Positions 1 to 5,211 of a stretch of DNA of 16,989 bases are shown one piece after another. Both the position numbers and the translations under genes were made by a program. The notes below the pieces were generated by a model that saw only the letters and a program-made list of their open reading frames with translations, was not told the origin of the DNA and did not search any database. Each line of letters opens with the position of its first letter. Positions within the stretch are counted from its first letter, which is position 1. Location of the stretch: the NCBI GenBank assembly GCA_947371715.1, contig CANBQQ010000021.1, positions 1 through 16,989 of the forward strand, read 5' to 3'. This DNA is from Flavipsychrobacter stenotrophus. Lineage in GTDB: Bacteria; Bacteroidota; Bacteroidia; Chitinophagales; Chitinophagaceae.

Positions 1-387
1 ATAACGGGCGGCGAACCTGCCATGCATGATCTTACGGCACTTTGCAACCTCCTGCATGGCGAAGGATTTAAAACGCATATCGAAACATCAGGCTCATCGC
101 CAATTGTAGGTGCTTTAGACTGGGTAACTTTGTCGCCTAAAAAATTCAAAGCGCCAATACAGGAAGCGCTGGATATGACCAATGAACTTAAAGTAGTTGT
201 GTATCATCACAGTGACTTTAAATGGGCAGAAGAGCATGCGGCAAAAGTGGGTAAAGACTGCCTGCTTTACCTGCAGCCCGAGTGGAGCAAGCGCGATAGC
301 GTAACCCCACTCATCATAGACTATATACAGCAACACCCACAGTGGCAATTATCTTTACAGACGCACAAATACATAAACATTCCGTAG
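1..387 (+). CDS. queE: 7-carboxy-7-deazaguanine synthase QueE, C-terminal part (5' end outside the window)
   Basis: The open frame runs from base 1 and lacks its start, so about 128 residues are visible. It opens with ITGGEP, the GGEP motif that follows the iron-sulfur cluster segment in radical SAM enzymes. It continues with THIETSG, DWVTLSPK and LKVVVYHHSDF, and ends with LYLQPEW and LSLQTHKYINIP, a tail typical of QueE. By family knowledge, QueE converts 6-carboxy-tetrahydropterin to 7-carboxy-7-deazaguanine in queuosine-precursor synthesis. The CxxxCxxC cluster motif must lie upstream and cannot be checked here. The stop is 3 nt before the uppP start, so the two are very likely co-transcribed although their functions are unrelated. 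Confidence 0.9.
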   Translation: MTGGEPAMHDLTALCNLLHGEGFKTHIETSGSSPIVGALDWVTLSPKKFKAPIQEALDMTNELKVVVYHHSDFKWAEEHAAKVGKDCLLYLQPEWSKRDSVTPLIIDYIQQHPQWQLSLQTHKYINIP

Positions 388-390
388 ATC

Positions 391-1266
391 ATGACCTGGT
401 TACAATCAATAGTTATTGCCGTTATAGAAGGTGTTACGGAGTTCCTCCCCATATCATCTACCGCACATATTAAGTTTACAAAAGCCATCATGGGTATGGA
501 TCCGCATGAGGCCTTCAGCAACATGTTCGATATAGTCATACAGTTTGCTGCAGTAATGGCCGTCATCGTGCTGTACTGGAAGAAGTTCCTTGATTTTAAG
601 GGTATTGCTTTTTATGTAAAGTTGATCATTGCTGTTATCCCTGCGCTTGTCTTTGGCGCGGCGCTTAGTCACTATATTAAAGCCCGGTTGGGAGATGTAA
701 CCACCATTGCCTGCATCACAGTGCTGGGTGGGGTGGTACTGTTATTTGTAGACAGTTGGTTCAAAAAGCCCGTTGTACATGATGAGGAGCATATCACTAA
801 TGCTCAAGCACTTAAAGTGGGTTTGTTCCAGATCTTGTCTATCCTCTTCCCGGGTCTTAGCCGCAGTGCGTCGACCATTATAGGCGGCATGGCTTCTAAG
901 CTGGATAAGAAAGTAGCTGCGGAGTTCTCCTTTTTCCTGGCTGTGCCTACTATGGCCGCCGCCACTGCCAAAGATATACTGGACACGTATAAAGAAACGC
1001 CTGAGGTATTCCACAATACCGACAACCTGGGTATGTTGGTGGTTGGTTGCCTGGTGTCGTTTATAGTATCGGTATTGGCTATTAAGTCGTTCATTACGTA
1101 TGTGCAGAAGCATAGCTTCAGGGCATTTGGCGTATACCGTATAATTGCGGGCCTCGCTATCCTTGCACTCATATATACCGGTGTGATCAAGAAGGAGCCG
1201 AAAGAGGAAGTGGTGCCGAAACCAGCTATCACGGCTCCTGTAACAACGGCAGTGCACACATCATAG
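391..1266 (+). CDS. uppP: Undecaprenyl-diphosphatase UppP (BacA family)
   Basis: A 291-residue polytopic membrane protein that dephosphorylates undecaprenyl pyrophosphate, recycling the lipid carrier for peptidoglycan and other surface glycans; the family is linked to bacitracin tolerance. The first signature is EGVTEFLPISSTAH, with E13, E17, S23 and H26 matching the catalytic ExxxE...S...H set (E17, E21, S27, H30 in E. coli). The second is PGLSRSASTI near residues 154-163, with the conserved arginine at 158; alanine replaces the glycine of the common SRSG form. Several hydrophobic helices follow, and the C-terminus carries a charged Lys/Glu/Pro-rich tail of about 25 residues beyond the usual end. 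The ATG lies 3 nt after queE's stop, so it probably depends on the upstream promoter. Confidence 0.96.
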   Translation: MTWLQSIVIAVIEGVTEFLPISSTAHIKFTKAIMGMDPHEAFSNMFDIVIQFAAVMAVIVLYWKKFLDFKGIAFYVKLIIAVIPALVFGAALSHYIKARLGDVTTIACITVLGGVVLLFVDSWFKKPVVHDEEHITNAQALKVGLFQILSILFPGLSRSASTIIGGMASKLDKKVAAEFSFFLAVPTMAAATAKDILDTYKETPEVFHNTDNLGMLVVGCLVSFIVSVLAIKSFITYVQKHSFRAFGVYRIIAGLAILALIYTGVIKKEPKEEVVPKPAITAPVTTAVHTS

Positions 1267-1280
1267 AACGTGAAAGGGTA

Positions 1281-1360
1281 ACCCCTACGGGGCAACACAA
1301 TACGGTTTATGTTTTTGCTACAAACAGGTAGCCCCTATCGGGGCAGTACATTTTAGCAAA
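1281..1360. repeat. Paired CCCCTA/GGGG hairpins between uppP and purN
   Basis: Two short G/C hairpins occur 50 bp apart: CCCC-TAC-GGGG (1282-1292) and GCCCC-TATC-GGGGC (1331-1344). The second sits inside a larger dyad, TTTGCTA (1314-1320) pairing with TAGCAAA (1354-1360). No long T-run follows either hairpin, so a classical terminator for uppP is not evident, though readthrough attenuation is possible. The look is that of a dispersed intergenic repeat rather than a gene-specific site. Confidence 0.6.
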
Positions 1361-1390
1361 TCAGGTTTAGATCACATAAAGGGCGTAGGG

Positions 1391-1420
1391 TTTTTAGTTT
1401 TCACTTTTTAGTTTTTAGTT
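1391..1420. repeat. T-rich TTTTTAGTTTT direct repeats upstream of purN
   Basis: The motif TTTTTAGTTTT recurs in tandem over this stretch, ending a few bases before the purN ATG. The 14-mer CACTTTTTAGTTTT at 1402-1415 occurs again, identical, at 3185-3198 beside the glycosyltransferase stop codon. No Shine-Dalgarno-like purine tract is apparent before purN, only TAAAGCC. Confidence 0.5.
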
Positions 1421-1428
1421 TTAAAGCC

Positions 1429-1995
1429 ATGCATTCAATAGTCATTTTCGCATCAGGAACAGGAACAAATGCACAAGCCATTATTGATCATTTCAAACAA
1501 AATGGCAAGGCGCATGTATCGCTGATAGTGAGTAATAAGGCGGAAGCCGGTGTACTGGAAATAGCTAAAAGAGAACACATCCCTTTCCTGATCGTTGACC
1601 GCAACACATTCGGTCAGGCCATGATGCTGGAACAACTAACTGAGCTAAAACCTGATCTTATAGTATTGGCGGGTTTCTTATGGAAGATACCTGTATCAGT
1701 GATCAATGCATTTCATGGCCGTATCATCAACATCCACCCTGCACTGTTGCCTAAGTATGGCGGCAAGGGCATGTATGGACACCATGTACATGATGCTGTC
1801 GTAAAAAGCGGAGATAAACAATCGGGCATAACCATACACCATGTAGATGAGGTATATGATAATGGTGCAACTATTACACAGGCTTACTGCAATATATTGT
1901 CATCAGACACTGCCGGCGACGTGGCTTCGCGCATTCACCTGCTGGAGCATTTTTACTATCCAAGGACCATAGAGTTTTTACTGGAGCATTTGTAG
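1429..1995 (+). CDS. purN: Phosphoribosylglycinamide formyltransferase (GAR transformylase) PurN
   Basis: This 188-residue cytosolic enzyme transfers a formyl group from 10-formyl-tetrahydrofolate to GAR, the third step of de novo purine synthesis. The N-terminal Rossmann-like segment IVIFASGTGTNAQAII is followed by LIVSNKAEAGVLEIA. The folate/catalytic segment is VLAGFLWKIP...INIHPALLPKYGG, with N101 and H103 matching the catalytic Asn and His. HHVDEVYDNGATI supplies D144, which aligns with the catalytic Asp before the DGG/DNG turn. Length is normal for the short bacterial form. The gene is separated from uppP by 162 nt of repeats and followed by a gene-free region, so it is probably monocistronic. 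Confidence 0.96.
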   Translation: MHSIVIFASGTGTNAQAIIDHFKQNGKAHVSLIVSNKAEAGVLEIAKREHIPFLIVDRNTFGQAMMLEQLTELKPDLIVLAGFLWKIPVSVINAFHGRIINIHPALLPKYGGKGMYGHHVHDAVVKSGDKQSGITIHHVDEVYDNGATITQAYCNILSSDTAGDVASRIHLLEHFYYPRTIEFLLEHL

Positions 1996-2008
1996 GTTTT
2001 GATCGCAA

Positions 2009-2024
2009 GCGAGACGCTTCGACC
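2009..2024. repeat. GCGAGACGC hairpin repeat, copy 1
   Basis: GCGAGACGCTTCGACC is identical to copy 2 at 2717-2732. The preceding AA makes AAGCG-AGA-CGCTT, a small hairpin with a three-base loop. It starts 13 nt after the purN stop, but no T-run follows. Confidence 0.6.
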
Positions 2025-2080
2025 TGTATGACTAATCCCAGTTCGACTTAAAAAATACACCCAACGCAATAACCACCTCC

Positions 2081-2140
2081 CCCCAACATTTCGGTTGAAA
2101 AAGCCGAAATGTTGGGGTACTCCTCCTTCAAAAGGAGGAG
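2081..2140. repeat. Twin perfect hairpins
   Basis: The first hairpin has a perfect 14-bp stem, CCCCAACATTTCGG (2081-2094) with CCGAAATGTTGGGG (2104-2117), and a 9-nt loop. The second follows after 2 nt: CTCCTCCTT (2120-2128) pairs perfectly with AAGGAGGAG (2132-2140) across a three-base loop. No T-run follows either stem, so this is better read as a palindromic repeat element than as a terminator. Confidence 0.8.
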
Positions 2141-2194
2141 AGTTGTTGACGTATTCAAAAAGTGTAAAATAGATGTCTATTTGGTATGAGTTTT

Positions 2195-2320
2195 GAAAAG
2201 TGGAAGTTTTTTCTTGTTTGCGGAAGTTTTAATTGCATGCTTTCAGCTGTACTCCACTATGGGTAAGCGTTTGAGGATGTTCTAACAAATTTCACAAAAC
2301 TTCCACTTTCTTCCACTTTT
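2195..2320. repeat. Variable-arm palindrome, unit A
   Basis: AAAGTGGAAGTTTT (2197-2210) is perfectly complementary to AAAACTTCCACTTT (2296-2309). The roughly 85-nt interior carries ATGGGTAAGCGTTTGAGG (2259-2276), whose core recurs in units B and C. The right arm contains a tandem duplication of CTTCCACTTT with a 10-bp period. Confidence 0.65.
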
Positions 2321-2358
2321 TTCATGGCTTCTTCTACTTTGTTCTGCATTGTTAGCGG

Positions 2359-2500
2359 GTCTTTGCGAGGAACGAAGCAATCTCGCGTCGGGATGCTTGC
2401 ACAGGTGATGTAAACTTGTGGCAGGATACTAAACGAATACGTTCTTTCATGAGATTGCTTTCCCGCAATTCTGCAGGATAAACTCAAGCTTCGCAAGGAC
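2359..2500. repeat. Imperfect palindrome of the TTGCGAGGAACGAAGCAATCTC type
   Basis: The left part reads GTCTTTGCGAGGAACGAAGC followed by AATCTC (2359-2384). The right part carries GAGATTGCTTT (2451-2461) and CTTCGCAAGGAC (2489-2500), which are near reverse complements of the left segments. The general wording is that of short dispersed intergenic repeats seen in many bacterial genomes; that attribution is from memory and was not searched. Confidence 0.5.
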
Positions 2501-2530
2501 GCGCTTAGGGTACTTATTTTGTGTTTTTCT

Positions 2531-2672
2531 GCCAGTGGTGGTTTTTTTGCGTTTCCGGCAGTTTATTTTTGTGCGTTTCCTGTGTATGCTTTTATGGGTA
2601 AGCGTTTTGTCGGTTTTTAAAAACCACCAGTTTCCGCAGTTTTCCGCAGTTTTTCCGCCAATTTCCGCCAAT
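2531..2672. repeat. Variable-arm palindrome, unit B, with a 10-bp tandem array
   Basis: TGGTGGTTTTT (from 2536) is complementary to AAAAACCACCA (2619-2629). Between them lies TATGGGTAAGCGTTTTG (2593-2609), matching the unit A core. The left arm carries GCGTTTCC twice (2549-2556, 2573-2580). The right arm is followed by four 10-bp units of TTTCCGCAGT/ATTTCCGCCA type (2631-2670). The arms are unrelated in sequence to those of unit A, yet pair with each other. Confidence 0.6.
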
Positions 2673-2716
2673 TTGTGATTGATGTTGGGATGCTTAGGTT
2701 GCATTTTGTGTCTGAA

Positions 2717-2732
2717 GCGAGACGCTTCGACC
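2717..2732. repeat. GCGAGACGC hairpin repeat, copy 2
   Basis: Identical 16-mer to the copy at 2009-2024. Here the flank improves the dyad to GAAGCG-AGA-CGCTTC, a perfect 6-bp stem (2714-2728). Confidence 0.6.
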
Positions 2733-2755
2733 AGTGTTAGACTGCAGTTTTTGCA

Positions 2756-2775
2756 GGGCTGAAGATATTCAGCCC
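2756..2775. repeat. GGGCTGAA/TTCAGCCC hairpin
   Basis: A perfect 8-bp stem, GGGCTGAA (2756-2763) with TTCAGCCC (2768-2775), and a GATA loop. It is immediately preceded by a smaller dyad, CTGCA (2742-2746) with TGCAG (2752-2756). No T-run follows. Confidence 0.6.
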
Positions 2776-2917
2776 CTACGTGGTGTTGTGAGGTGTGATA
2801 AGGTTCATATGTCAAAGAGCGCGCCGTCCTTCGGCAAGCTCAGGATAACAGATTATAAATCGAGTGCAAATTAATATAGGAAAATGAATTTATAAAATAA
2901 AGATATTCACAAAATTT

Positions 2918-2991
2918 GAGAAAAAATCTTCCGGAATGCACGGTGGGTAAGGGTTTGAGTCGGGTTATTTTCTGTGGATATGTTTTTTCTA
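2918..2991. repeat. Variable-arm palindrome, unit C (weak arms)
   Basis: GTGGGTAAGGGTTTGAG (2943-2959) matches the core of units A and B with one central change. AGAAAAAA (2919-2926) can pair with TTTTTTCT (2983-2990) around it. The arms are short and A/T-only, so the pairing alone would not convince; the shared core and similar geometry support the call. Confidence 0.4.
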
Positions 2992-3091
2992 GTATGTTGA
3001 GTGATGAAGGAAGGATGTAAAAAAAGGCAAAAGTGTAATAGGGATAGTTGTTAAATAAGTGCTGTGTGAAGAAAACGAAAACGTCCCGATG

Positions 3092-3116
3092 GCTGTTGGT
3101 CAGAAGACACAACAGC
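3092..3116. repeat. GCTGTTG/CAACAGC hairpin
   Basis: A perfect 7-bp stem, GCTGTTG (3092-3098) with CAACAGC (3110-3116), and an 11-nt loop containing GTCAGAAGACA. It lies about 100 nt past the glycosyltransferase stop. It is not followed by a T-run on either strand. Confidence 0.5.
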
Positions 3117-3219
3117 GGCAGATGCGGCTCTTGTATTGCAAAGTGTCAGAAGCATGCAATTAGCAATAAAGCCGCTGCATCATCCACTTTTTAGTTTTCA
3201 ATTTTTACTTTTAAGTTTC

Positions 3220-4176
3220 TCAGCTATCCCAGCCTATCTTTTCGTCCATCAGGTATACGTTCCTGTCAGCGGCATTGCGGGTAATGAGTTCTGCTATAAA
3301 GCCGGTAAGGAAGAAAAGGGTACCCATCATCATAGCCAGCATAGAGAGGTAGAAAGCAGGCTTGTTGGTGATACCGAAATCGGCACCCAGCCTTATTTTA
3401 TCTACAATAAGCGACATGATAAAGATAAAACCTACCAGGAAGGTGAATGACCCCAAGGCACCAAACAGGTGCATTGGTTTCTTACCAAAGCGGCTTACAA
3501 ATTGGATAGATAGCAGATCGAGGAAGCCATTGATAAAGCGTTCCCAGCCAAACTTAGAAGAACCGTATTTACGCGGTCTGTGCTGCACTACCTTCTCACC
3601 TATCTTCTTGAAACCAGCGTACTTGGCCAGTACGGGTATGAAGCGGTGCATCTCGCCATATACTTCTATGCTCTTCACCACCTTGCGCTTGTAAGACTTA
3701 AGGCCGCAGTTCATATCATGCAGCTTTATGCCGGTAAGTCGGCGGTTTACACCATTGTATAGTTTTGAAGGAAGATTTTTGGTAAACGCATTGTCGTAAC
3801 GCACTTTCTTCCAGCCGCTTACGAGGTCATAACCATCGGTCATGATCATGCTGTAGAGCTCAGGTATTTCATCGGGGCTATCCTGCAGGTCGGCATCCAT
3901 AGTAATGACCACATTGCCCATGGCGGCTTTAAAGCCTTCATGCAAAGCCGGGCTCTTGCCGTAGTTGCGTTGGAACTTGATACCTTTTACCGAACGATGA
4001 TCTCTTGCCAGCTCCTCTACAACCTTCCAGCTATCGTCGGTGCTGCCATCATCTATCATGATGATCTCATGTGATAATTTATGCTCAGTACATACGCGTT
4101 CTATCCACTCCACCAACTCGGGAAGTGACTCTTCTTCGTTATATAAGGGTATGACAACAGACAGGTCAAGGCTCAT
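3220..4176 (-). CDS. Family 2 glycosyltransferase, polyprenyl-phosphate (DPM1/GtrB-like) type
   Basis: A 318-residue membrane-anchored glycosyltransferase, read from the ATG at 4176. A TTG three codons upstream is possible but less likely, since VVIPLYNEE already starts at residue 7. The GT-A fold shows VVIPLYNEEESL, the nucleotide-binding IDDGSTDDS (41-49) and the metal-binding ITMDADLQD (91-99, DxD at 94-96). HRPRKYGSSKFGWE (199-212) is the motif following the acceptor region in dolichol/undecaprenyl-phosphate sugar transferases. Two hydrophobic helices lie near residues 236-258 and 274-297. Such enzymes usually make a polyprenyl-phosphate-linked sugar for glycan or lipid modification; the donor sugar cannot be read from sequence. 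It appears monocistronic. TATTTTG, 8 nt upstream of the ATG, resembles an imperfect -7 element. Confidence 0.88.
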   Translation of the reverse strand: MSLDLSVVIPLYNEEESLPELVEWIERVCTEHKLSHEIIMIDDGSTDDSWKVVEELARDHRSVKGIKFQRNYGKSPALHEGFKAAMGNVVITMDADLQDSPDEIPELYSMIMTDGYDLVSGWKKVRYDNAFTKNLPSKLYNGVNRRLTGIKLHDMNCGLKSYKRKVVKSIEVYGEMHRFIPVLAKYAGFKKIGEKVVQHRPRKYGSSKFGWERFINGFLDLLSIQFVSRFGKKPMHLFGALGSFTFLVGFIFIMSLIVDKIRLGADFGITNKPAFYLSMLAMMMGTLFFLTGFIAELITRNAADRNVYLMDEKIGWDS

Positions 4177-4308
4177 AGAGCGCAAAATACACGTTTTTTG
4201 TAATTGACAGGGAATTTAATCACCTTAATTAACCTCAAAATTTTGTTAGATTTTATAATATGGGCACTTATGTCGTCAATAGCCCCTTGATTTATGCGCC
4301 AAAAGCAA

Positions 4309-4340
4309 ACCTGCCTTCCGGGATGAAGCGGAAGGCAGGT
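4309..4340 (-). terminator. Perfect 12-bp hairpin, possible minus-strand terminator
   Basis: ACCTGCCTTCCG (4309-4320) pairs perfectly with CGGAAGGCAGGT (4329-4340) over an 8-nt loop. Read on the minus strand the stem is followed by TTGCTTTTGG, a weak T-rich tract; on the plus strand it is followed by AAGTTTC. It could terminate minus-strand transcription from kdsD and the repeat block, or be just another palindromic repeat. Confidence 0.35.
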
Positions 4341-4539
4341 AAGTTTCAAATGATGTCAGCATAGGGGCAACAAACAAACAAAACATTTTCATGCTTCGCG
4401 ATGGAACACAGGGGGATCATGCCCGGTGCCCAATTCCCATTTCTGCCGATGATAGGTATTACAGGCATCGTAATTCATGGTGACAAGGACTAACCTTATG
4501 TATCGGTAAAAGTACTTTCAGGAAATATGCCGGGGTACA

Positions 4540-4590
4540 TGAAAAATACCATCGTGCGGAGGGTATTTTTCACGGGGTGGTTTTCACGGG
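4540..4590. repeat. A/T-rich dyad plus TTTTCACGGG direct repeat
   Basis: TGAAAAATACC (4540-4550) is the exact reverse complement of GGTATTTTTCA (4562-4572), with an 11-nt loop. It overlaps a direct repeat of TTTTCACGGG (4567-4576 and 4581-4590). The stem has few G/C pairs, so a terminator role is doubtful. Confidence 0.45.
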
Positions 4591-4670
4591 TGGTTATGAA
4601 AATTGCAGGAATTGGGGTTTGGCGATAGATCTCGCAGGTTGCTTCCGGAGTTGTTTCGCCCCTTCAGGAA

Positions 4671-4810
4671 ATGTCATTAAGTTAAGAGAAATTCGCTTAT
4701 ACAGACATGCGATACCTTCGGCATCGGAATCTTATACAATCTTGCTTTGCTATAGACATATGATACCTTCGGCATCATCACATGCTATCGGCGCCTTAAC
4801 TAAATGACGT
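4671..4810. mobile_element. MITE-like palindromic element 1 (non-coding)
   Basis: Terminal inverted repeats: ATGTCATTAAGTTAAG (4671-4686) against the reverse complement of CTTAACTAAATGACGT (4795-4810), 14 of 16 matching. The interior holds two copies of GATACCTTCGGCATC (4711-4725, 4762-4776), each a small hairpin with one mismatch. The right end continues into TGATCTTCAGGT (to 4822); reversed, that end matches the left end of element 2 at 26 of 29 positions. No transposase is present, so it would be non-autonomous. Confidence 0.55.
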
Positions 4811-4946
4811 TGATCTTCAGGTCTTGGATAAGATGGAAAAACAGAGGTTTTAGTAGAAATGCTACAGTGTCATAGTGTGCTGGCATGGAGGAAAATTGGG
4901 GCTAAAGCCATGCTTTAATTATCCATTAATACACTACCTGAAGATA

Positions 4947-5105
4947 AATGTCATTAAGTTAAGGATTTTGTTGTGCGCATATATAAGAGTACGCTCTTTC
5001 AGAGCTTATTGCCGAGATTTTTATACGTAGGGCTAACGCCCTACGCTATTGAGTGGGCTCTTTCAGAGCTATCCATTTCATACTAAGCCTTAACTTAATA
5101 GCATT
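4947..5105. mobile_element. MITE-like palindromic element 2 (non-coding)
   Basis: Terminal inverted repeats: AATGTCATTAAGTTAAGG (4947-4964) against the reverse complement of CCTTAACTTAATAGCATT (5088-5105), 16 of 18 matching. The element is bracketed by a 10-bp direct repeat ACCTGAAGAT (4936-4945 and 5107-5116). Inside is a row of hairpins: GCTCT-TTC-AGAGC (4993-5005), CGTAGGGC-TAAC-GCCCTACG (5026-5045) and GCTCT-TTC-AGAGC again (5057-5069). It appears to lie in the opposite orientation to element 1 and has a different interior. Confidence 0.6.
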
Positions 5106-5211
5106 GACCTGAAGATCGTGGCAACTGATATGTTGTGTGACACATATACAGAAGTTTGCCGTAGTAGTCGCCATGGATATGAGGATGCATAAAGTTGTTT
5201 CACATCATGAA

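Larger units (their letters stand above)
1996..3219. other. Gene-free, repeat-rich intergenic region between purN and the glycosyltransferase
   Basis: About 1.2 kb in which no reading frame resembles a protein family; the short open frames are low-complexity and overlap the repeats. It holds many dyads, entered separately: a short GCGAGACGC hairpin present twice, twin hairpins at 2081-2140, three palindromic units sharing a TGGGTAAG-type core, an imperfect palindrome at 2359-2500, and hairpins at 2756-2775 and 3092-3116. The density of non-identical dyads suggests accumulation of short non-autonomous elements or a structured non-coding locus. The two flanking genes converge on it, so the region needs no promoters. 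Confidence 0.7.
4177..5211. other. Gene-free, repeat-rich intergenic region between the glycosyltransferase and kdsD
   Basis: About 1 kb with no credible protein-coding frame. It holds the glycosyltransferase promoter side (to about 4300), a perfect 12-bp hairpin at 4309-4340, an A/T-rich dyad at 4540-4572, and two MITE-like elements at 4671-4810 and 4947-5105. Between 4341 and 4539 I see nothing recognisable. Any kdsD transcript leaving 5212 on the minus strand would run through this block. Confidence 0.7.

Noticed and set aside
804..1298. Minus-strand open frame of 164 codons overlapping uppP
   Set aside because: It is a shadow of uppP, whose catalytic motifs fix the coding strand.
2257..2496. 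Open frame of 79 codons on the minus strand
   Set aside because: It is built from the unit A core and the imperfect palindrome; composition is not protein-like.
2631..2670. Possible CRISPR array
   Set aside because: The units are 10 bp, contiguous and without spacers, and no cas gene is present.
2447..2815. Open frame of 122 codons on the minus strand in the purN-glycosyltransferase gap
   Set aside because: Its translation is low-complexity basic sequence made from the 10-bp array and palindrome arms, with no family resemblance.
2840..3112. Open frame of 90 codons on the minus strand, rich in Phe and Tyr
   Set aside because: An A/T-rich artefact with no recognisable fold, start signal or neighbour relationship.
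4177..4185. TTG start three codons upstream of the glycosyltransferase ATG
   Set aside because: The ATG at 4176 already gives the full GT2 N-terminus, and the TTG overlaps the likely -7 region TATTTTG.
4577..4807. Open frame of 76 codons across MITE-like element 1
   Set aside because: The repeated YRHxIPSAS segment is just the translated GATACCTTCGGCATC direct repeat.
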